DNA of 21,063 bases from the NCBI GenBank assembly GCA_045402695.1, contig JAWPNA010000054.1:1-21063 (forward strand). Reading direction: 5' to 3'. The position numbers and the translations under genes were made by a program. This DNA is from JAWPNA01 sp045402695 (lineage in GTDB: Bacteria; Acidobacteriota; Polarisedimenticolia; JACPZX01; DASXTC01). Shown here piece by piece: positions 14,165 through 21,063 of this stretch; the stretch's first letter is position 1; each line of letters begins with the position of its first letter. Under the pieces are notes generated by a model. That model searched no databases and was not told the origin of the DNA. It saw only the letters and a list, made by a program, of their open reading frames with translations.

Positions 14165-15904
14165 TCAGTCCAGCTCGAACTCGCGCTGCCAGTCGATGTC
14201 GTCGCCCAGCGGCTTCATCTCTTTCTTGTCCAGCACGAAGCGATCCATGACCAGGTAATCCATGTTGGTCCGCATGAAGCAGAGGTACGCGTCATGCGGC
14301 GTGCAGACGATCGGCTCTCCGCGCACGTTGAACGAGGTGTTGATGATGACCGGGCAGCCGGTCAGCTTCTCGAACTCCTTGACCAGATCGTAGTACAGCG
14401 GATTCTCTTCCCGCGAGATGGTCTGGATGCGCGCCGACCCATCCACGTGCGTCACGGAGGGGATGTGGCGCTTGTCGGGCCTCACTTGCGCCACCAGCAG
14501 CATGTAGGGGCTGGGGCAGTCCAGCTCGAAATACTCCGAGGACCTCTCGGCCAGCACCGTCGGCGCGAAGGGCCGGAACGACTCACGGAACTTAATCTTG
14601 AGGTTCACGACATCCTTGTTGGCCGGGTTTCGGGCGTCCGCCAGGATCGAGCGGTTGCCCAGGGCGCGGGGGCCGAACTCCATCCGCCCCTGGAACCATC
14701 CCACGACGTTCTGCTGATCGATGAGCCGCGCGGTCTCCTTCAGCAGCTCCTCGCGGGAATGCTCGCGGTACGGCTGCCCCTGCCTCTCGAGGTACTCCCG
14801 CACTTCCTGGGACGAGAAGGAGGGACCAAGGAATGCGTGCTGCCACACCCGCGTCCGGTCGTGTCCCAACACGGAGTGGTAGATGTAGGCCGCGACGCCG
14901 ACGGCGCCGCCCGCGTCCCCAGCGGCCGGCTGCACGAAGATCTCCTTGAAGGGGGTCTCGCGCACGATGCGTCCGTTGGCCACGCAGTTGAGGGCCACAC
15001 CCCCCGCCATGCACAGCTTCGTGAGGCCGGTCCTCTTGTTCAGGTCGCGAGCCTGTCTCAACATGATCTCCTCGGTGACTTTCTGCACCGAGGCCGCGAG
15101 GTCCTTGTGCACCTGGTCGAGGGTGCCTTCGCCCTCCCTGACGGGGATGCCGAACAAAAGGCTGAATTTCCCGTTGGTCATCGTGAGGCCGTAGTCGTAC
15201 GCGAAGTACTCCATGTTCATCTTGAAGGAGCCGTCCTCGCCGACGTGGATCAGGTCTTTCATGATGATGTCGTAGAACCTCGGCTGTCCGTAGGGCGCGA
15301 GACCCATGACCTTGTACTCCGCCGAATTGACTTTGAAGCCCAGGAAGTAGGTGAAGGCCGAGTACAGCAGCCCCAGGGAGTGGGGGAAACGGATCTCGTT
15401 GATCAGGGTGATGTCGCGATCCTTTCCGATTCCTTGCGTGGCGGTGGACCACTCCCCCACCCCGTCCAGGGTCATGATGGCCGCCTCTTTGTACGGGGAG
15501 ACGAGAAAGGCGCTGGCCGCATGCGACATGTGATGCTCGCCGAAGAGAATCTCCCCGTCGTAGTCGAGCTCCTTCCGGATGGTGTTGGGGACCCACAGCT
15601 TCTCCTTCAGCCAGAGGGGCACCGCCTTGAGAAACGAGGGAAACGATCGGGGGAAGGTGGCCACGTAGGTGGTAAGGATCCGCTCGAATTTCACGATCGG
15701 CTTGTCGTAGAAACCGACGTACTGGACGTCCTTGATGGAGACGTTCGCCTCGTTGAGCACGTAGCGGATGGCGTTCGCCGGGAAGCCGTGGTCGTGCTTC
15801 TTCCGCGTGAAGCGCTCCTCGGAGGCAGCCGCGATGATCTCCCCGTCGCGCAGGAGGCAGGCCGCCGAATCGTGGTAAAAGGCCGAGATTCCGAGAACGT
15901 TCAT
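14165..15904 (-). CDS. Carbamoyltransferase, NodU/CmcH family
   Basis: The protein has 579 residues from the ATG at 15904 (MNVLGISAFYHDSAACL), the family's conserved start; an upstream extension to 16081 is spurious because it covers the SxtJ gene. The N-terminal actin-like domain has the metal-binding GEHHMSHAASAF and LDGVGEWSTAT. The middle has AEYKVMGLAPYG and CMAGGVALNC. The C-terminal part has GRMEFGPRALGNRSIL, HVDGSARIQT and NTSFNVRGEPIV, all typical of carbamoyltransferases such as NodU, CmcH and TobZ. These enzymes use carbamoyl phosphate and ATP to make a carbamoyl-adenylate and transfer the carbamoyl group to a hydroxyl, usually of a sugar or natural product. The acceptor here is unknown; no sugar or natural-product genes lie in the window. 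It sits 14 bp after SxtJ and 24 bp before DUF5989, clearly an operon. Confidence 0.93.
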   Translation of the reverse strand: MNVLGISAFYHDSAACLLRDGEIIAAASEERFTRKKHDHGFPANAIRYVLNEANVSIKDVQYVGFYDKPIVKFERILTTYVATFPRSFPSFLKAVPLWLKEKLWVPNTIRKELDYDGEILFGEHHMSHAASAFLVSPYKEAAIMTLDGVGEWSTATQGIGKDRDITLINEIRFPHSLGLLYSAFTYFLGFKVNSAEYKVMGLAPYGQPRFYDIIMKDLIHVGEDGSFKMNMEYFAYDYGLTMTNGKFSLLFGIPVREGEGTLDQVHKDLAASVQKVTEEIMLRQARDLNKRTGLTKLCMAGGVALNCVANGRIVRETPFKEIFVQPAAGDAGGAVGVAAYIYHSVLGHDRTRVWQHAFLGPSFSSQEVREYLERQGQPYREHSREELLKETARLIDQQNVVGWFQGRMEFGPRALGNRSILADARNPANKDVVNLKIKFRESFRPFAPTVLAERSSEYFELDCPSPYMLLVAQVRPDKRHIPSVTHVDGSARIQTISREENPLYYDLVKEFEKLTGCPVIINTSFNVRGEPIVCTPHDAYLCFMRTNMDYLVMDRFVLDKKEMKPLGDDIDWQREFELD

Positions 15905-15918
15905 CGTTGAGGGGCGCC

Positions 15919-16167
15919 TCAGAACTGCCGCCGGGCCTCCTCGAGAGTGTGCGGATGAGGCTCCCTGGTCTTCCAGAACGAGGACGCGGGGGCCATCTTT
16001 CGATCGAGGGGATCCATCCTCATCGCGGCGGCCACGAGGCGGGAGGGCCCGAAGACCGCCACGTAGACGAGGAACATCCACACCGGCGTCATGACGACGC
16101 CGATCGCGTGTCCGAAAGCCATCCAGTACTCGTAGATCTTGCGGAAGAACCTCTTCACGTCCACCAC
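15919..16167 (-). CDS. SxtJ-like membrane protein
   Basis: The frame is open from 16251, but the best promoter of the region lies inside that stretch (16231-16259), so translation must begin further in. GTG codons at 16167, 16164 and 16158 are the candidates, giving about 80-82 residues. The core RFFRKIYEYWMAFGHAIG, then a hydrophobic helix (TPVWMFLVYVAVFGPSRLV) and MDPLDRKMAP with a WKTREPHPHTLEEARRQF tail match SxtJ-family proteins. These accompany carbamoyltransferases, including in saxitoxin clusters. The molecular role is unknown; membrane recruitment of the enzyme is inferred. The stop is 14 bp before the carbamoyltransferase ATG. Confidence 0.75.
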   Translation of the reverse strand: MVDVKRFFRKIYEYWMAFGHAIGVVMTPVWMFLVYVAVFGPSRLVAAAMRMDPLDRKMAPASSFWKTREPHPHTLEEARRQF

Positions 16168-16211
16168 ATCCGCAGTGTTGACGGTAGCCGCCGTCTCGTC
16201 CAGGCCAAAGG

Positions 16212-16272
16212 TGTCAAGGAAAGTGGATGAATTATGGAGGCGGCGCCGCATGATGTCAAGGCTATGTCAAGG
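16212..16272. repeat. Three direct copies of TGTCAAGG around the operon promoter
   Basis: TGTCAAGG occurs at 16212-16219, 16254-16261 and 16265-16272. The first and third extend to TGTCAAGGAAA. Offsets of 42 and 11 bp are close to whole helical turns, so the copies would face the same side of the DNA. On the minus strand each supplies a TTGACA, so they may be alternative -35 boxes or a regulator site. Confidence 0.4.
16231..16259 (-). promoter_or_regulatory. Promoter of the SxtJ-carbamoyltransferase-DUF5989 operon
   Basis: On the minus strand TTGACA (16259-16254), a 17-bp spacer and CATAAT (16236-16231, 5 of 6 matches) form the best sigma70-type promoter in the window. Transcription should start near 16224. 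This excludes the ATG at 16251 as the start of the SxtJ-like protein. Confidence 0.65.
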
Positions 16273-16360
16273 AAACGTAAGAGGTTAGCCCCTCGACCGA
16301 TCTCTTCTTGCGCGGCGGTTGCAGACAGGAGAGAATAGCCGCGCAAATATCGAGGTGGCG

Positions 16361-17152
16361 TTGAATCGACCCATCATCATCGGTCATCGCGGGGCGGCAG
16401 GCCACGCTCCAGAGAACACGAGGGCCGCGTTCGCCAGGGCCATCGGGCTCGGCGTGGACGCCGTGGAGTTCGATGTCCAGTTCACGGCCGATGGGTGCCC
16501 GGTCGTGTTCCACGACGACACGATGAAGAGGATGGCGGGCGTCGCCCTGCGCATCCGCGACTACACGCACCCCGTGCTGGAGCGGCTCGACATCGGCTTC
16601 CTGCACGATGCGGAGTTCCGCGGCGAGCGGATCCCGCCGGTGGAGGATGTGGCGCGCCTGGTGCCGCCCGAGGTGGAGCTGCACGTCGAGATCAAGGACT
16701 GCGATCCGGTCTCCGAGGAGCATCTCCTCGGGCTCATCGGAGTGCTCGAGAGATGCGGAGGCCTCTCGCGCATCATCTTCTCCTCGCCGCACGAAGAGGC
16801 GCTCGTCTCGCTGCGCAAGCTGGCGCCCCGGGCGAGGACCGCCCTTCTGCTGTTCGGCGATGTCAGAGTGCCCACGGACGCGGCGCGCAGGGCGGCCCAC
16901 ATCGGGTGCAGCGCCGTCGATCCGAACATGAGCCTGGTCACTGCCGAGCTGGTGGACGTCTGCCACCGCCACCACATGAACGTGTTCGCCTTCACCGTCA
17001 ACGAGAGAGGGACAATGCGCAAGCTGCTGGCTCTGGGCGTGGACGGCTTTTTCACCGATTACCCGGACAGGCTGCGGGACGCCACCGCTGCGCCGGGGCA
17101 GAAGGCGGCGTCCTCGGGAGGCAATGGAAGCCCCGCCGGAGAGGCGCCATGA
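16361..17152 (+). CDS. ugpQ: Glycerophosphodiester phosphodiesterase
   Basis: Starting at the TTG at 16361 (GAGGTG just upstream) gives 263 residues and places IIIGHRGAAGHAPENT at the N-terminus, as in cytoplasmic GDPD enzymes. The frame is open back to a TTG at 16319. Conserved residues are all visible: HRG and ENT, EFDVQ (Glu36, Asp38), VVFHDDT (His51), HVEIKD, and the C-terminal NVFAFTVNERG and GVDGFFTDYPD. The enzyme hydrolyses glycerophosphodiesters to an alcohol and sn-glycerol 3-phosphate, needing a divalent metal. No signal peptide is seen, so it acts in the cytoplasm. Its stop overlaps the gpsA start in ATGA, which couples release of glycerol 3-phosphate to its dehydrogenase. The symbol is by family resemblance only. 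Confidence 0.88.
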   Translation: MNRPIIIGHRGAAGHAPENTRAAFARAIGLGVDAVEFDVQFTADGCPVVFHDDTMKRMAGVALRIRDYTHPVLERLDIGFLHDAEFRGERIPPVEDVARLVPPEVELHVEIKDCDPVSEEHLLGLIGVLERCGGLSRIIFSSPHEEALVSLRKLAPRARTALLLFGDVRVPTDAARRAAHIGCSAVDPNMSLVTAELVDVCHRHHMNVFAFTVNERGTMRKLLALGVDGFFTDYPDRLRDATAAPGQKAASSGGNGSPAGEAP

Positions 17153-18159
17153 GCGAGATGGAGCGCGAGGAGACGGCCGGCACGGGCGTCGCCATCCTGG
17201 GGGCCGGAAGCCTCGGCACGGCCGTGGCGGCGGGGCTGTGGCGCAAGGGGCGGGAGTTCACGCTGTGGACCATCGAGGATGACGTCGCCGACTCGCTGAG
17301 GACCTATCGCGAGAACGTGAAGTACCTCCCCGGCATCAAGGTCCCCAAGGAAGTGCGGATCGAGACCGATCTGGAGGCGGCGCTCTCGGGGGCCGGCATC
17401 GTGCTCTTCGCCGTGCCTTCCCACGTGGTGCGCGAGGTGGCGCACCGTGTCGCGCCTCTCGTCGGCCACGAGGCCGTGATCGTCAGCGCGGCCAAAGGGC
17501 TCGAGCGCGATACGCTCCTGCGGATGTCCCAGGTGCTCGCGGATGAACTGCCCCAACCCCTCAAAGGAAGGATCACGGTGGTCTCCGGGCCATCACTCGC
17601 GCCCGAGGTGGGCCATTCGGTGCCCACGGGAGTGGACCTTGCGGCCGACGATACCGAGCTGGGCCGGCGTGTGCGCGCCGCCCTCATGATGAAGCGGTTC
17701 CGGTTCAAGCTGCGCCGCGACGTGGCCGGCGTGGAGGCGGGCGGCACGTTCAAGAACCTGTACGCCGTGGGCGCGGGCATCTGCGACGGCCTCGGCCTCG
17801 GGCAGAACACCAAGGCGGCGCTGGTGGCGAAGGCGCTCGGCGAGATGGTCGCTTGCTCGCGCGCGCTGGGAGGAAAAGCCTCCACCGTGTACGGCCTCTC
17901 GGGGCTCGGGGACCTGGTGGTCACCTGCGCCAGCCCGCAGAGCCGCAACCGCTCGCTGGGCGAGCACGTGGGGCGGGGTCACAAGATGTCCGACGTTTCG
18001 CGCGGGATGGTCTCGGTGACGGAGGGAGTGGAGGCCGCGCACAACGCACACGACCTCGCGGTGAAATACAAGCTGCGCGTCCCGCTGGCGGAGGCGATCT
18101 ACAAGATCCTCAACGCCGAGGAGAAACCAGAAGCGATCATCAAGGCCGCGCTGCCTTAG
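17149..18159 (+). CDS. gpsA: Glycerol-3-phosphate dehydrogenase [NAD(P)+]
   Basis: The protein has 336 residues from the ATG at 17149, overlapping the GDPD stop (ATGA). Residues 14-25 (VAILGAGSLGTA) form the NAD(P)-binding loop. NVKYLPGIKVP, VSAAKGLE (Lys116), VSGPSLAPEV and EAGGTFKNLYAVGAG with the catalytic Lys202 follow, then LSGLGDLVVTC and a RNRSLGEHVGRG loop. All match GpsA; the usual SGPSFA is SGPSLA here. The enzyme reversibly converts dihydroxyacetone phosphate to sn-glycerol 3-phosphate, the start of phospholipid synthesis. With the upstream GDPD it forms a glycerophosphate supply and recycling pair. Its 3' end overlaps the convergent nuclease-like gene by 20 bp. Confidence 0.95.
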   Translation: MSEMEREETAGTGVAILGAGSLGTAVAAGLWRKGREFTLWTIEDDVADSLRTYRENVKYLPGIKVPKEVRIETDLEAALSGAGIVLFAVPSHVVREVAHRVAPLVGHEAVIVSAAKGLERDTLLRMSQVLADELPQPLKGRITVVSGPSLAPEVGHSVPTGVDLAADDTELGRRVRAALMMKRFRFKLRRDVAGVEAGGTFKNLYAVGAGICDGLGLGQNTKAALVAKALGEMVACSRALGGKASTVYGLSGLGDLVVTCASPQSRNRSLGEHVGRGHKMSDVSRGMVSVTEGVEAAHNAHDLAVKYKLRVPLAEAIYKILNAEEKPEAIIKAALP

Positions 18160-19024
18160 TGGAATTGCGCCGCGGCAGTGGTGTCGACGGCGGCGCGGGC
18201 TGCCCGGCCTCCAGCCATGCCGCGTGGCAAAAGGCGATGAACGTGGTTGCGGCCTTCGACATCTGCCGGCGCGCCAGCGGCCCCACCTGCCTCTCCATCT
18301 CCTTGTAGTAGTCCTTGCGCTGCTTCTTGACCGCGCGCACGGCCTGCGTGTCGGCATCGAGGATGTCGTCCACCAGGTCGTAGCTGATGATGATCTCCGC
18401 CAGGATGAAGCGGGCGGGATCGTCGACAACTCCCGGATCCAGGCTCGGTTCGGGGGCGGTCTGAGTCCGGTAGAGTGCCTTCCTGCGATCGATCAGGTCG
18501 GTCTCGAAGGCGGAGTGGACGCCCTGGTTGCAGCTTTCCTGGCCGTCGTAGTTCTTCGTGGTGTGCAGCGGCTGGTAGGCGTCGGCGATGTAGTGCGCAA
18601 GCCATCCGGAGCGGACGACGGCCTTCCTCCAGTCCTTCTCGCGGAAGGCCTCGCGGAGTTGACCGTACACCTGCGCGACCCGCCAGGGCAGGAGGCCGGC
18701 TCGCCCCAGCTTCCGGTCACCGTAAAGCCGCCGTGCGGCCGCCTCGTCGGCGGGGATGCCGGCGAACGGCGGGCTGCCCAGCTCGTCGAGGTCCAGGTAG
18801 TGACGCCGCGCTTCTGTGTCCCCTTCCCGATCCCTGAGTACCGAGTCGGGCTCGATGCTTGCGTCAGAGAGCGCATCGGCGTTCGCCTGGTAGAAGGCCG
18901 ACAGCGCTGGCGGCATCTTCGCCGTCGCGTTCTCCGCAACGATCCGGTGGGCTGCGAACCCCCAGGCCGATGCGCGCGTCGTGGTCGAGAGCACCAGGAT
19001 GAAGACAATCGCGATAGGTCTCAC
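18140..19024 (-). CDS. Exported S1/P1-nuclease or zinc-phospholipase-C-like protein
   Basis: I start this at the GTG at 19024, which overlaps the upstream TGA as GTGA and has GGAGGAGG before it; 294 residues. Residues 1-20 are a signal peptide ending RASA. Cleavage would leave Trp21 (WGFAAHR) as the first residue, exactly as in S1/P1 nucleases and bacterial zinc phospholipase C, where the N-terminal Trp binds zinc. Other ligand-like residues are His26, Asp60, His75 (HYLDLD), His144 and Asp148 (AHYIAD), His154 (QPLH), and His170 and Glu174 (GVHSAFE), so the trinuclear zinc site looks complete. The substrate, nucleic acid or phospholipid, cannot be decided from the sequence. It is translationally coupled to the DUF3604-like gene. 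Confidence 0.85.
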   Translation of the reverse strand: MRPIAIVFILVLSTTTRASAWGFAAHRIVAENATAKMPPALSAFYQANADALSDASIEPDSVLRDREGDTEARRHYLDLDELGSPPFAGIPADEAAARRLYGDRKLGRAGLLPWRVAQVYGQLREAFREKDWRKAVVRSGWLAHYIADAYQPLHTTKNYDGQESCNQGVHSAFETDLIDRRKALYRTQTAPEPSLDPGVVDDPARFILAEIIISYDLVDDILDADTQAVRAVKKQRKDYYKEMERQVGPLARRQMSKAATTFIAFCHAAWLEAGQPAPPSTPLPRRNSTKAARP

Positions 19025-20712
19025 GGTCCCTCCTCCAGATCGAAGGCGCCCGACCAGGCCCTCTGGCCGTCGCGCTGGACGGCACGCACGAAACAGGTGG
19101 CGCGTCCCCGGACAGGCGGTATTGGCACCGTGGTTTCGAGCGTCTCGGCCGGCGTCAACGGCACGTGGATGGTGCGGGATCCTCCTTCCTCTTGGATGAT
19201 CAGATCGACCGCCTCCAGTGTGTCGGTCCCGGCCACCGCGACGGTGAGGCCGCCTATCTGTCGTTCGATCGACAGGTAGATACGGGCGCCCGTGGTGGCC
19301 CACGTGCCGCCGCTCCTGAGTGAGGCGAGGATCGCCTCCCTGCTGTTGTCCGGCGCGCGCACCGCGGTCAGGCCGGCGCATCCAGCCTGCAGCCCAGTGC
19401 TATCGACGCAGCCGGGATGGCCCCAGTGGTTCCCCGATCCGGCGACAGCCGGTCCGTTTCCGCTTCCACTGACGTCGAAGAGGACCGCGCCAACGGCCAG
19501 AGCCGCCTCCAGCTCCGCGCGTTCATCGGTGAGGCGGCTGTCGGACCTTCGGAGTGTCCCGGTGTCTCCCGGGAGGATCACCACCAGATCGCGCCACTGA
19601 TAACCGGCCAGCGTGGTGAAGCGAGGCGGCTCGTTGAACCGCGCCGCGGCGCGAAGGCTGCTCTCCCACGCCTGGTCGGTGAACGGTGCCACCGCGTGCT
19701 CCGTCGCCGCAGCGAAGTCCAGGCGGACCACGTCGCGGGCATAGGTGTAGGCCTCCTCCAGCCCGGCGCAGGCGCCGTCATACAGAAAGGCCCGCCCCGC
19801 GGCGGCCCCCGTGCACGTTTGAAAGTGAAGATCTCCCCACAGGACCTTGCCTTCCTGAGCGGACGCGGCGATGCGGATCGGATTCGAGCGGGCCTTCAGC
19901 GCCAGCTCCGGCGTGCCTCCTTTCTCCGCCACCGAAGCCCGCGCGAAGCCGGGTCGCTCGAGCTTCAAGCCGGAGATGAGAGCGATCCCTTCATCCTCGA
20001 GACGGAAGACATGCTCGAAATGGAGTTGACTGATCGCGATCTCGACCTCGCCGGTGTAGGCTCGGTCCAGGTTGCCGAACTCGTCCAGCGCAGCGAGCGC
20101 GAGGGTGAAGGGCTCACCCTGAACCGCGGTGCCGGGCAGGACCGCATGAAGGGTCCTGGCCGGACGGGCGATGACGGTCAGAGCGGGTGGTCGCCGCAAG
20201 GGTCGCCCGCCGCGTCCTCCCGTAAGGCGCGAGTCAACCCTCAGCGAATACGTGCCCGCCGCGCGGGGCGCCATCCCACAGTACTCCATCAGAAGGTCAT
20301 CCCCCTGGCGCAGCCGGCCGGATGGCAGCAGGCACCGCACCTCGCCTTGCCCGTCCGACTCGACCTGGGCCTCGCCGATCTTGCGGCCCCCCCTCCGGGC
20401 GGCGCACGTCACCTTCCCGAGCAGGTAGTCCTCGCCGGTGTGAGGCGGGGTGAAGCCGTCGTACCTATGCACCGGGTCGACGGGAAACTGGATGCGGAAG
20501 CCGCCGCCCTGCAGGATGCCCGCGGCGCCCACGGCGCAGGTGACGTAAAAGCGCGCCTCCTGGGAGGCCTGCACGCGGGCGGGCTCAATGGTGCAGCTCC
20601 CTTCCCCCCCGCTGCCGTCAGAAGGAGAGTCAAACGGGACGCTCACGCATGCAGCGCAGGAGATCGTGGCGGCGGCCAGACCCGCCACGGCCCGGCGGGC
20701 CGCGGTTTTCAC
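19021..20712 (-). CDS. Exported DUF3604-like (PHP-related) protein
   Basis: The protein has 563 residues from a GTG at 20712 overlapping the upstream TGA. The N-terminus is a signal peptide with cysteines near its end (SCAAC), possibly lipidated. Residues ~40-280 are beta-rich with no recognised motif. From residue 290 the DUF3604 pattern appears: VLWGDLHFQT (Asp294, His296), EEAYTYARDVVRLDFAAATEHA (His339), YQWRD, and late in the protein REAILASLRSGGTWATTGARIYL, which closely matches the family's YATTGxRI signature. DUF3604 proteins are related to PHP-type metal-dependent hydrolases; the substrate is unknown. In most relatives the second motif reads TDHD or similar, here TEHA. Coupled start and stop overlaps with both neighbours point to one operon with the nuclease-like gene. 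Confidence 0.75.
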   Translation of the reverse strand: MKTAARRAVAGLAAATISCAACVSVPFDSPSDGSGGEGSCTIEPARVQASQEARFYVTCAVGAAGILQGGGFRIQFPVDPVHRYDGFTPPHTGEDYLLGKVTCAARRGGRKIGEAQVESDGQGEVRCLLPSGRLRQGDDLLMEYCGMAPRAAGTYSLRVDSRLTGGRGGRPLRRPPALTVIARPARTLHAVLPGTAVQGEPFTLALAALDEFGNLDRAYTGEVEIAISQLHFEHVFRLEDEGIALISGLKLERPGFARASVAEKGGTPELALKARSNPIRIAASAQEGKVLWGDLHFQTCTGAAAGRAFLYDGACAGLEEAYTYARDVVRLDFAAATEHAVAPFTDQAWESSLRAAARFNEPPRFTTLAGYQWRDLVVILPGDTGTLRRSDSRLTDERAELEAALAVGAVLFDVSGSGNGPAVAGSGNHWGHPGCVDSTGLQAGCAGLTAVRAPDNSREAILASLRSGGTWATTGARIYLSIERQIGGLTVAVAGTDTLEAVDLIIQEEGGSRTIHVPLTPAETLETTVPIPPVRGRATCFVRAVQRDGQRAWSGAFDLEEGP

Positions 20713-20984
20713 GCTTTCATCACCGGCGGCCCGCAGAGCCGGTCTATCCGGCTCCAGATCATGTCGATCGGAATCATCTCCGGCTTGCGTGTCAGCGTGA
20801 CCGTGAACTCCTCACCGTCGAAGGTATACCTGCCCTCCAGACGGCCGGCAGGCGTGGACATGCCGAGGTCACCGAAGCTGTCGCTTCCCTGCACCGTTCC
20901 GCCGACGCGGCGGAACTCCTCCAGGGCGCTCTTGAAGGCCGAAGGAGGGCACCGCCACGACCGCGCCGGAGCGTCTGGGGTCAC
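20709..20984 (-). CDS. Small hypothetical protein
   Basis: I prefer the GTG at 20984 because GAGG lies about 6 nt upstream and it starts 7 bp after the preceding stop, giving 91 residues. The frame is open to a GTG at 21011. The sequence contains a helix (SAFKSALEEFRRVGG) and a beta-hairpin-like stretch (GRLEGRYTFDGEEFTVTLTR), ending IPIDMIWSRIDRLCGPP. No signal peptide or membrane segment is seen, and I do not recognise the family. Its stop overlaps the GTG of the DUF3604-like gene. Confidence 0.6.
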   Translation of the reverse strand: MTPDAPARSWRCPPSAFKSALEEFRRVGGTVQGSDSFGDLGMSTPAGRLEGRYTFDGEEFTVTLTRKPEMIPIDMIWSRIDRLCGPPVMKA

Positions 20985-20991
20985 TTGCGCC

Positions 20992-21063
20992 TCACGGCCG
21001 GCGCGCTTCACTCATCAGCGCGAGGAGGTTATTCTCCGAGTCACGGAAGAATGCCATCCAGAG
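20992..21063 (-). CDS. C-terminal end of a VOC (glyoxalase/bleomycin-resistance) family protein, partial
   Basis: The last 23 codons read LWMAFFRDSENNLLALMSEA and then RRP before TGA (20994-20992). The FFRDSExNLLALMSE ending is the final strand of VOC-superfamily proteins, where the glutamate after DS is usually a metal ligand. The rest lies beyond the right edge, so the specific function is unknown. It heads the overlapping minus-strand gene chain. Confidence 0.7.
   Translation of the reverse strand, partial: LWMAFFRDSENNLLALMSEARRP

Noticed and set aside
14294..15910. 538-codon plus-strand ORF opposite the carbamoyltransferase
   Set aside because: It is the exact antisense of a strongly conserved enzyme; its length is a by-product of high GC content.
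15905..16081. N-terminal extension of the carbamoyltransferase frame
   Set aside because: It lies over the SxtJ-like gene in another frame, and family members begin at MNVLGISAFYHD.
20709..20712. Frameshift joining the small hypothetical protein to the DUF3604-like protein
   Set aside because: The downstream frame starts with its own signal peptide, so separate coupled genes explain the overlap better.

Overview
The window is GC-rich, densely packed bacterial DNA, probably from an uncultured soil or sediment lineage. Three things suggest Acidobacteriota or a neighbouring phylum: a multiheme cytochrome-TPR protein paired with a CRTAC1-type lipoprotein, a secreted HEAT-cyclophilin fusion, and an SxtJ/carbamoyltransferase/DUF5989 cassette. 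This placement is an inference from gene content. No RNA gene or CRISPR array was seen.

Layout. (1) 1-618, minus strand: start of an exported protein and a small four-helix membrane protein. (2) 658-5493, plus strand: a promoter and a translationally coupled pair, a membrane-anchored multiheme c-type cytochrome with TPRs and an FG-GAP/ASPIC-UnbV lipoprotein. (3) 5525-6307, minus strand: an SRPBCC protein and a zinc-ribbon protein. (4) 6376-6848, minus strand: a short graveyard with remnants of higA, higB and the first ~50 codons of hsdM. (5) 7165-11262, plus strand: a large HNH-endonuclease gene split by a complete 2033-bp IS1595-family element at 7407-9439. The element has 22-bp inverted repeats and an 8-bp target duplication. 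It carries a transposase and two further ORFs, one encoding a single-pass membrane protein. Removing the element and one duplication copy restores the HNH reading frame exactly. (6) 11216-11854, minus strand: a phospholipid-methyltransferase-like enzyme behind a promoter that predicts a leaderless mRNA. (7) 11917-13980, plus strand: secreted HEAT-repeat/cyclophilin fusion. (8) 13961-16259, minus strand: an SxtJ-like protein, a NodU-type carbamoyltransferase and DUF5989 behind a near-consensus promoter. (9) 16361-18159, plus strand: coupled glycerophosphodiester phosphodiesterase and GpsA. (10) 18140-21063, minus strand: an overlapping chain of a VOC-protein end, a small unknown protein, a DUF3604-like exported protein and an exported P1-nuclease/zinc-phospholipase-C-like enzyme.

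How the genes work together. The cytochrome and CRTAC1-like protein overlap by ATGA and probably act together at the outer face of the inner membrane. GDPD and GpsA both handle sn-glycerol 3-phosphate, and a phospholipid methyltransferase lies nearby. The carbamoyltransferase is flanked by two small membrane proteins that may hold it at the membrane. The most novel stretch is 6300-11262: decayed toxin-antitoxin and restriction genes beside an HNH gene broken by a passenger-carrying insertion sequence.
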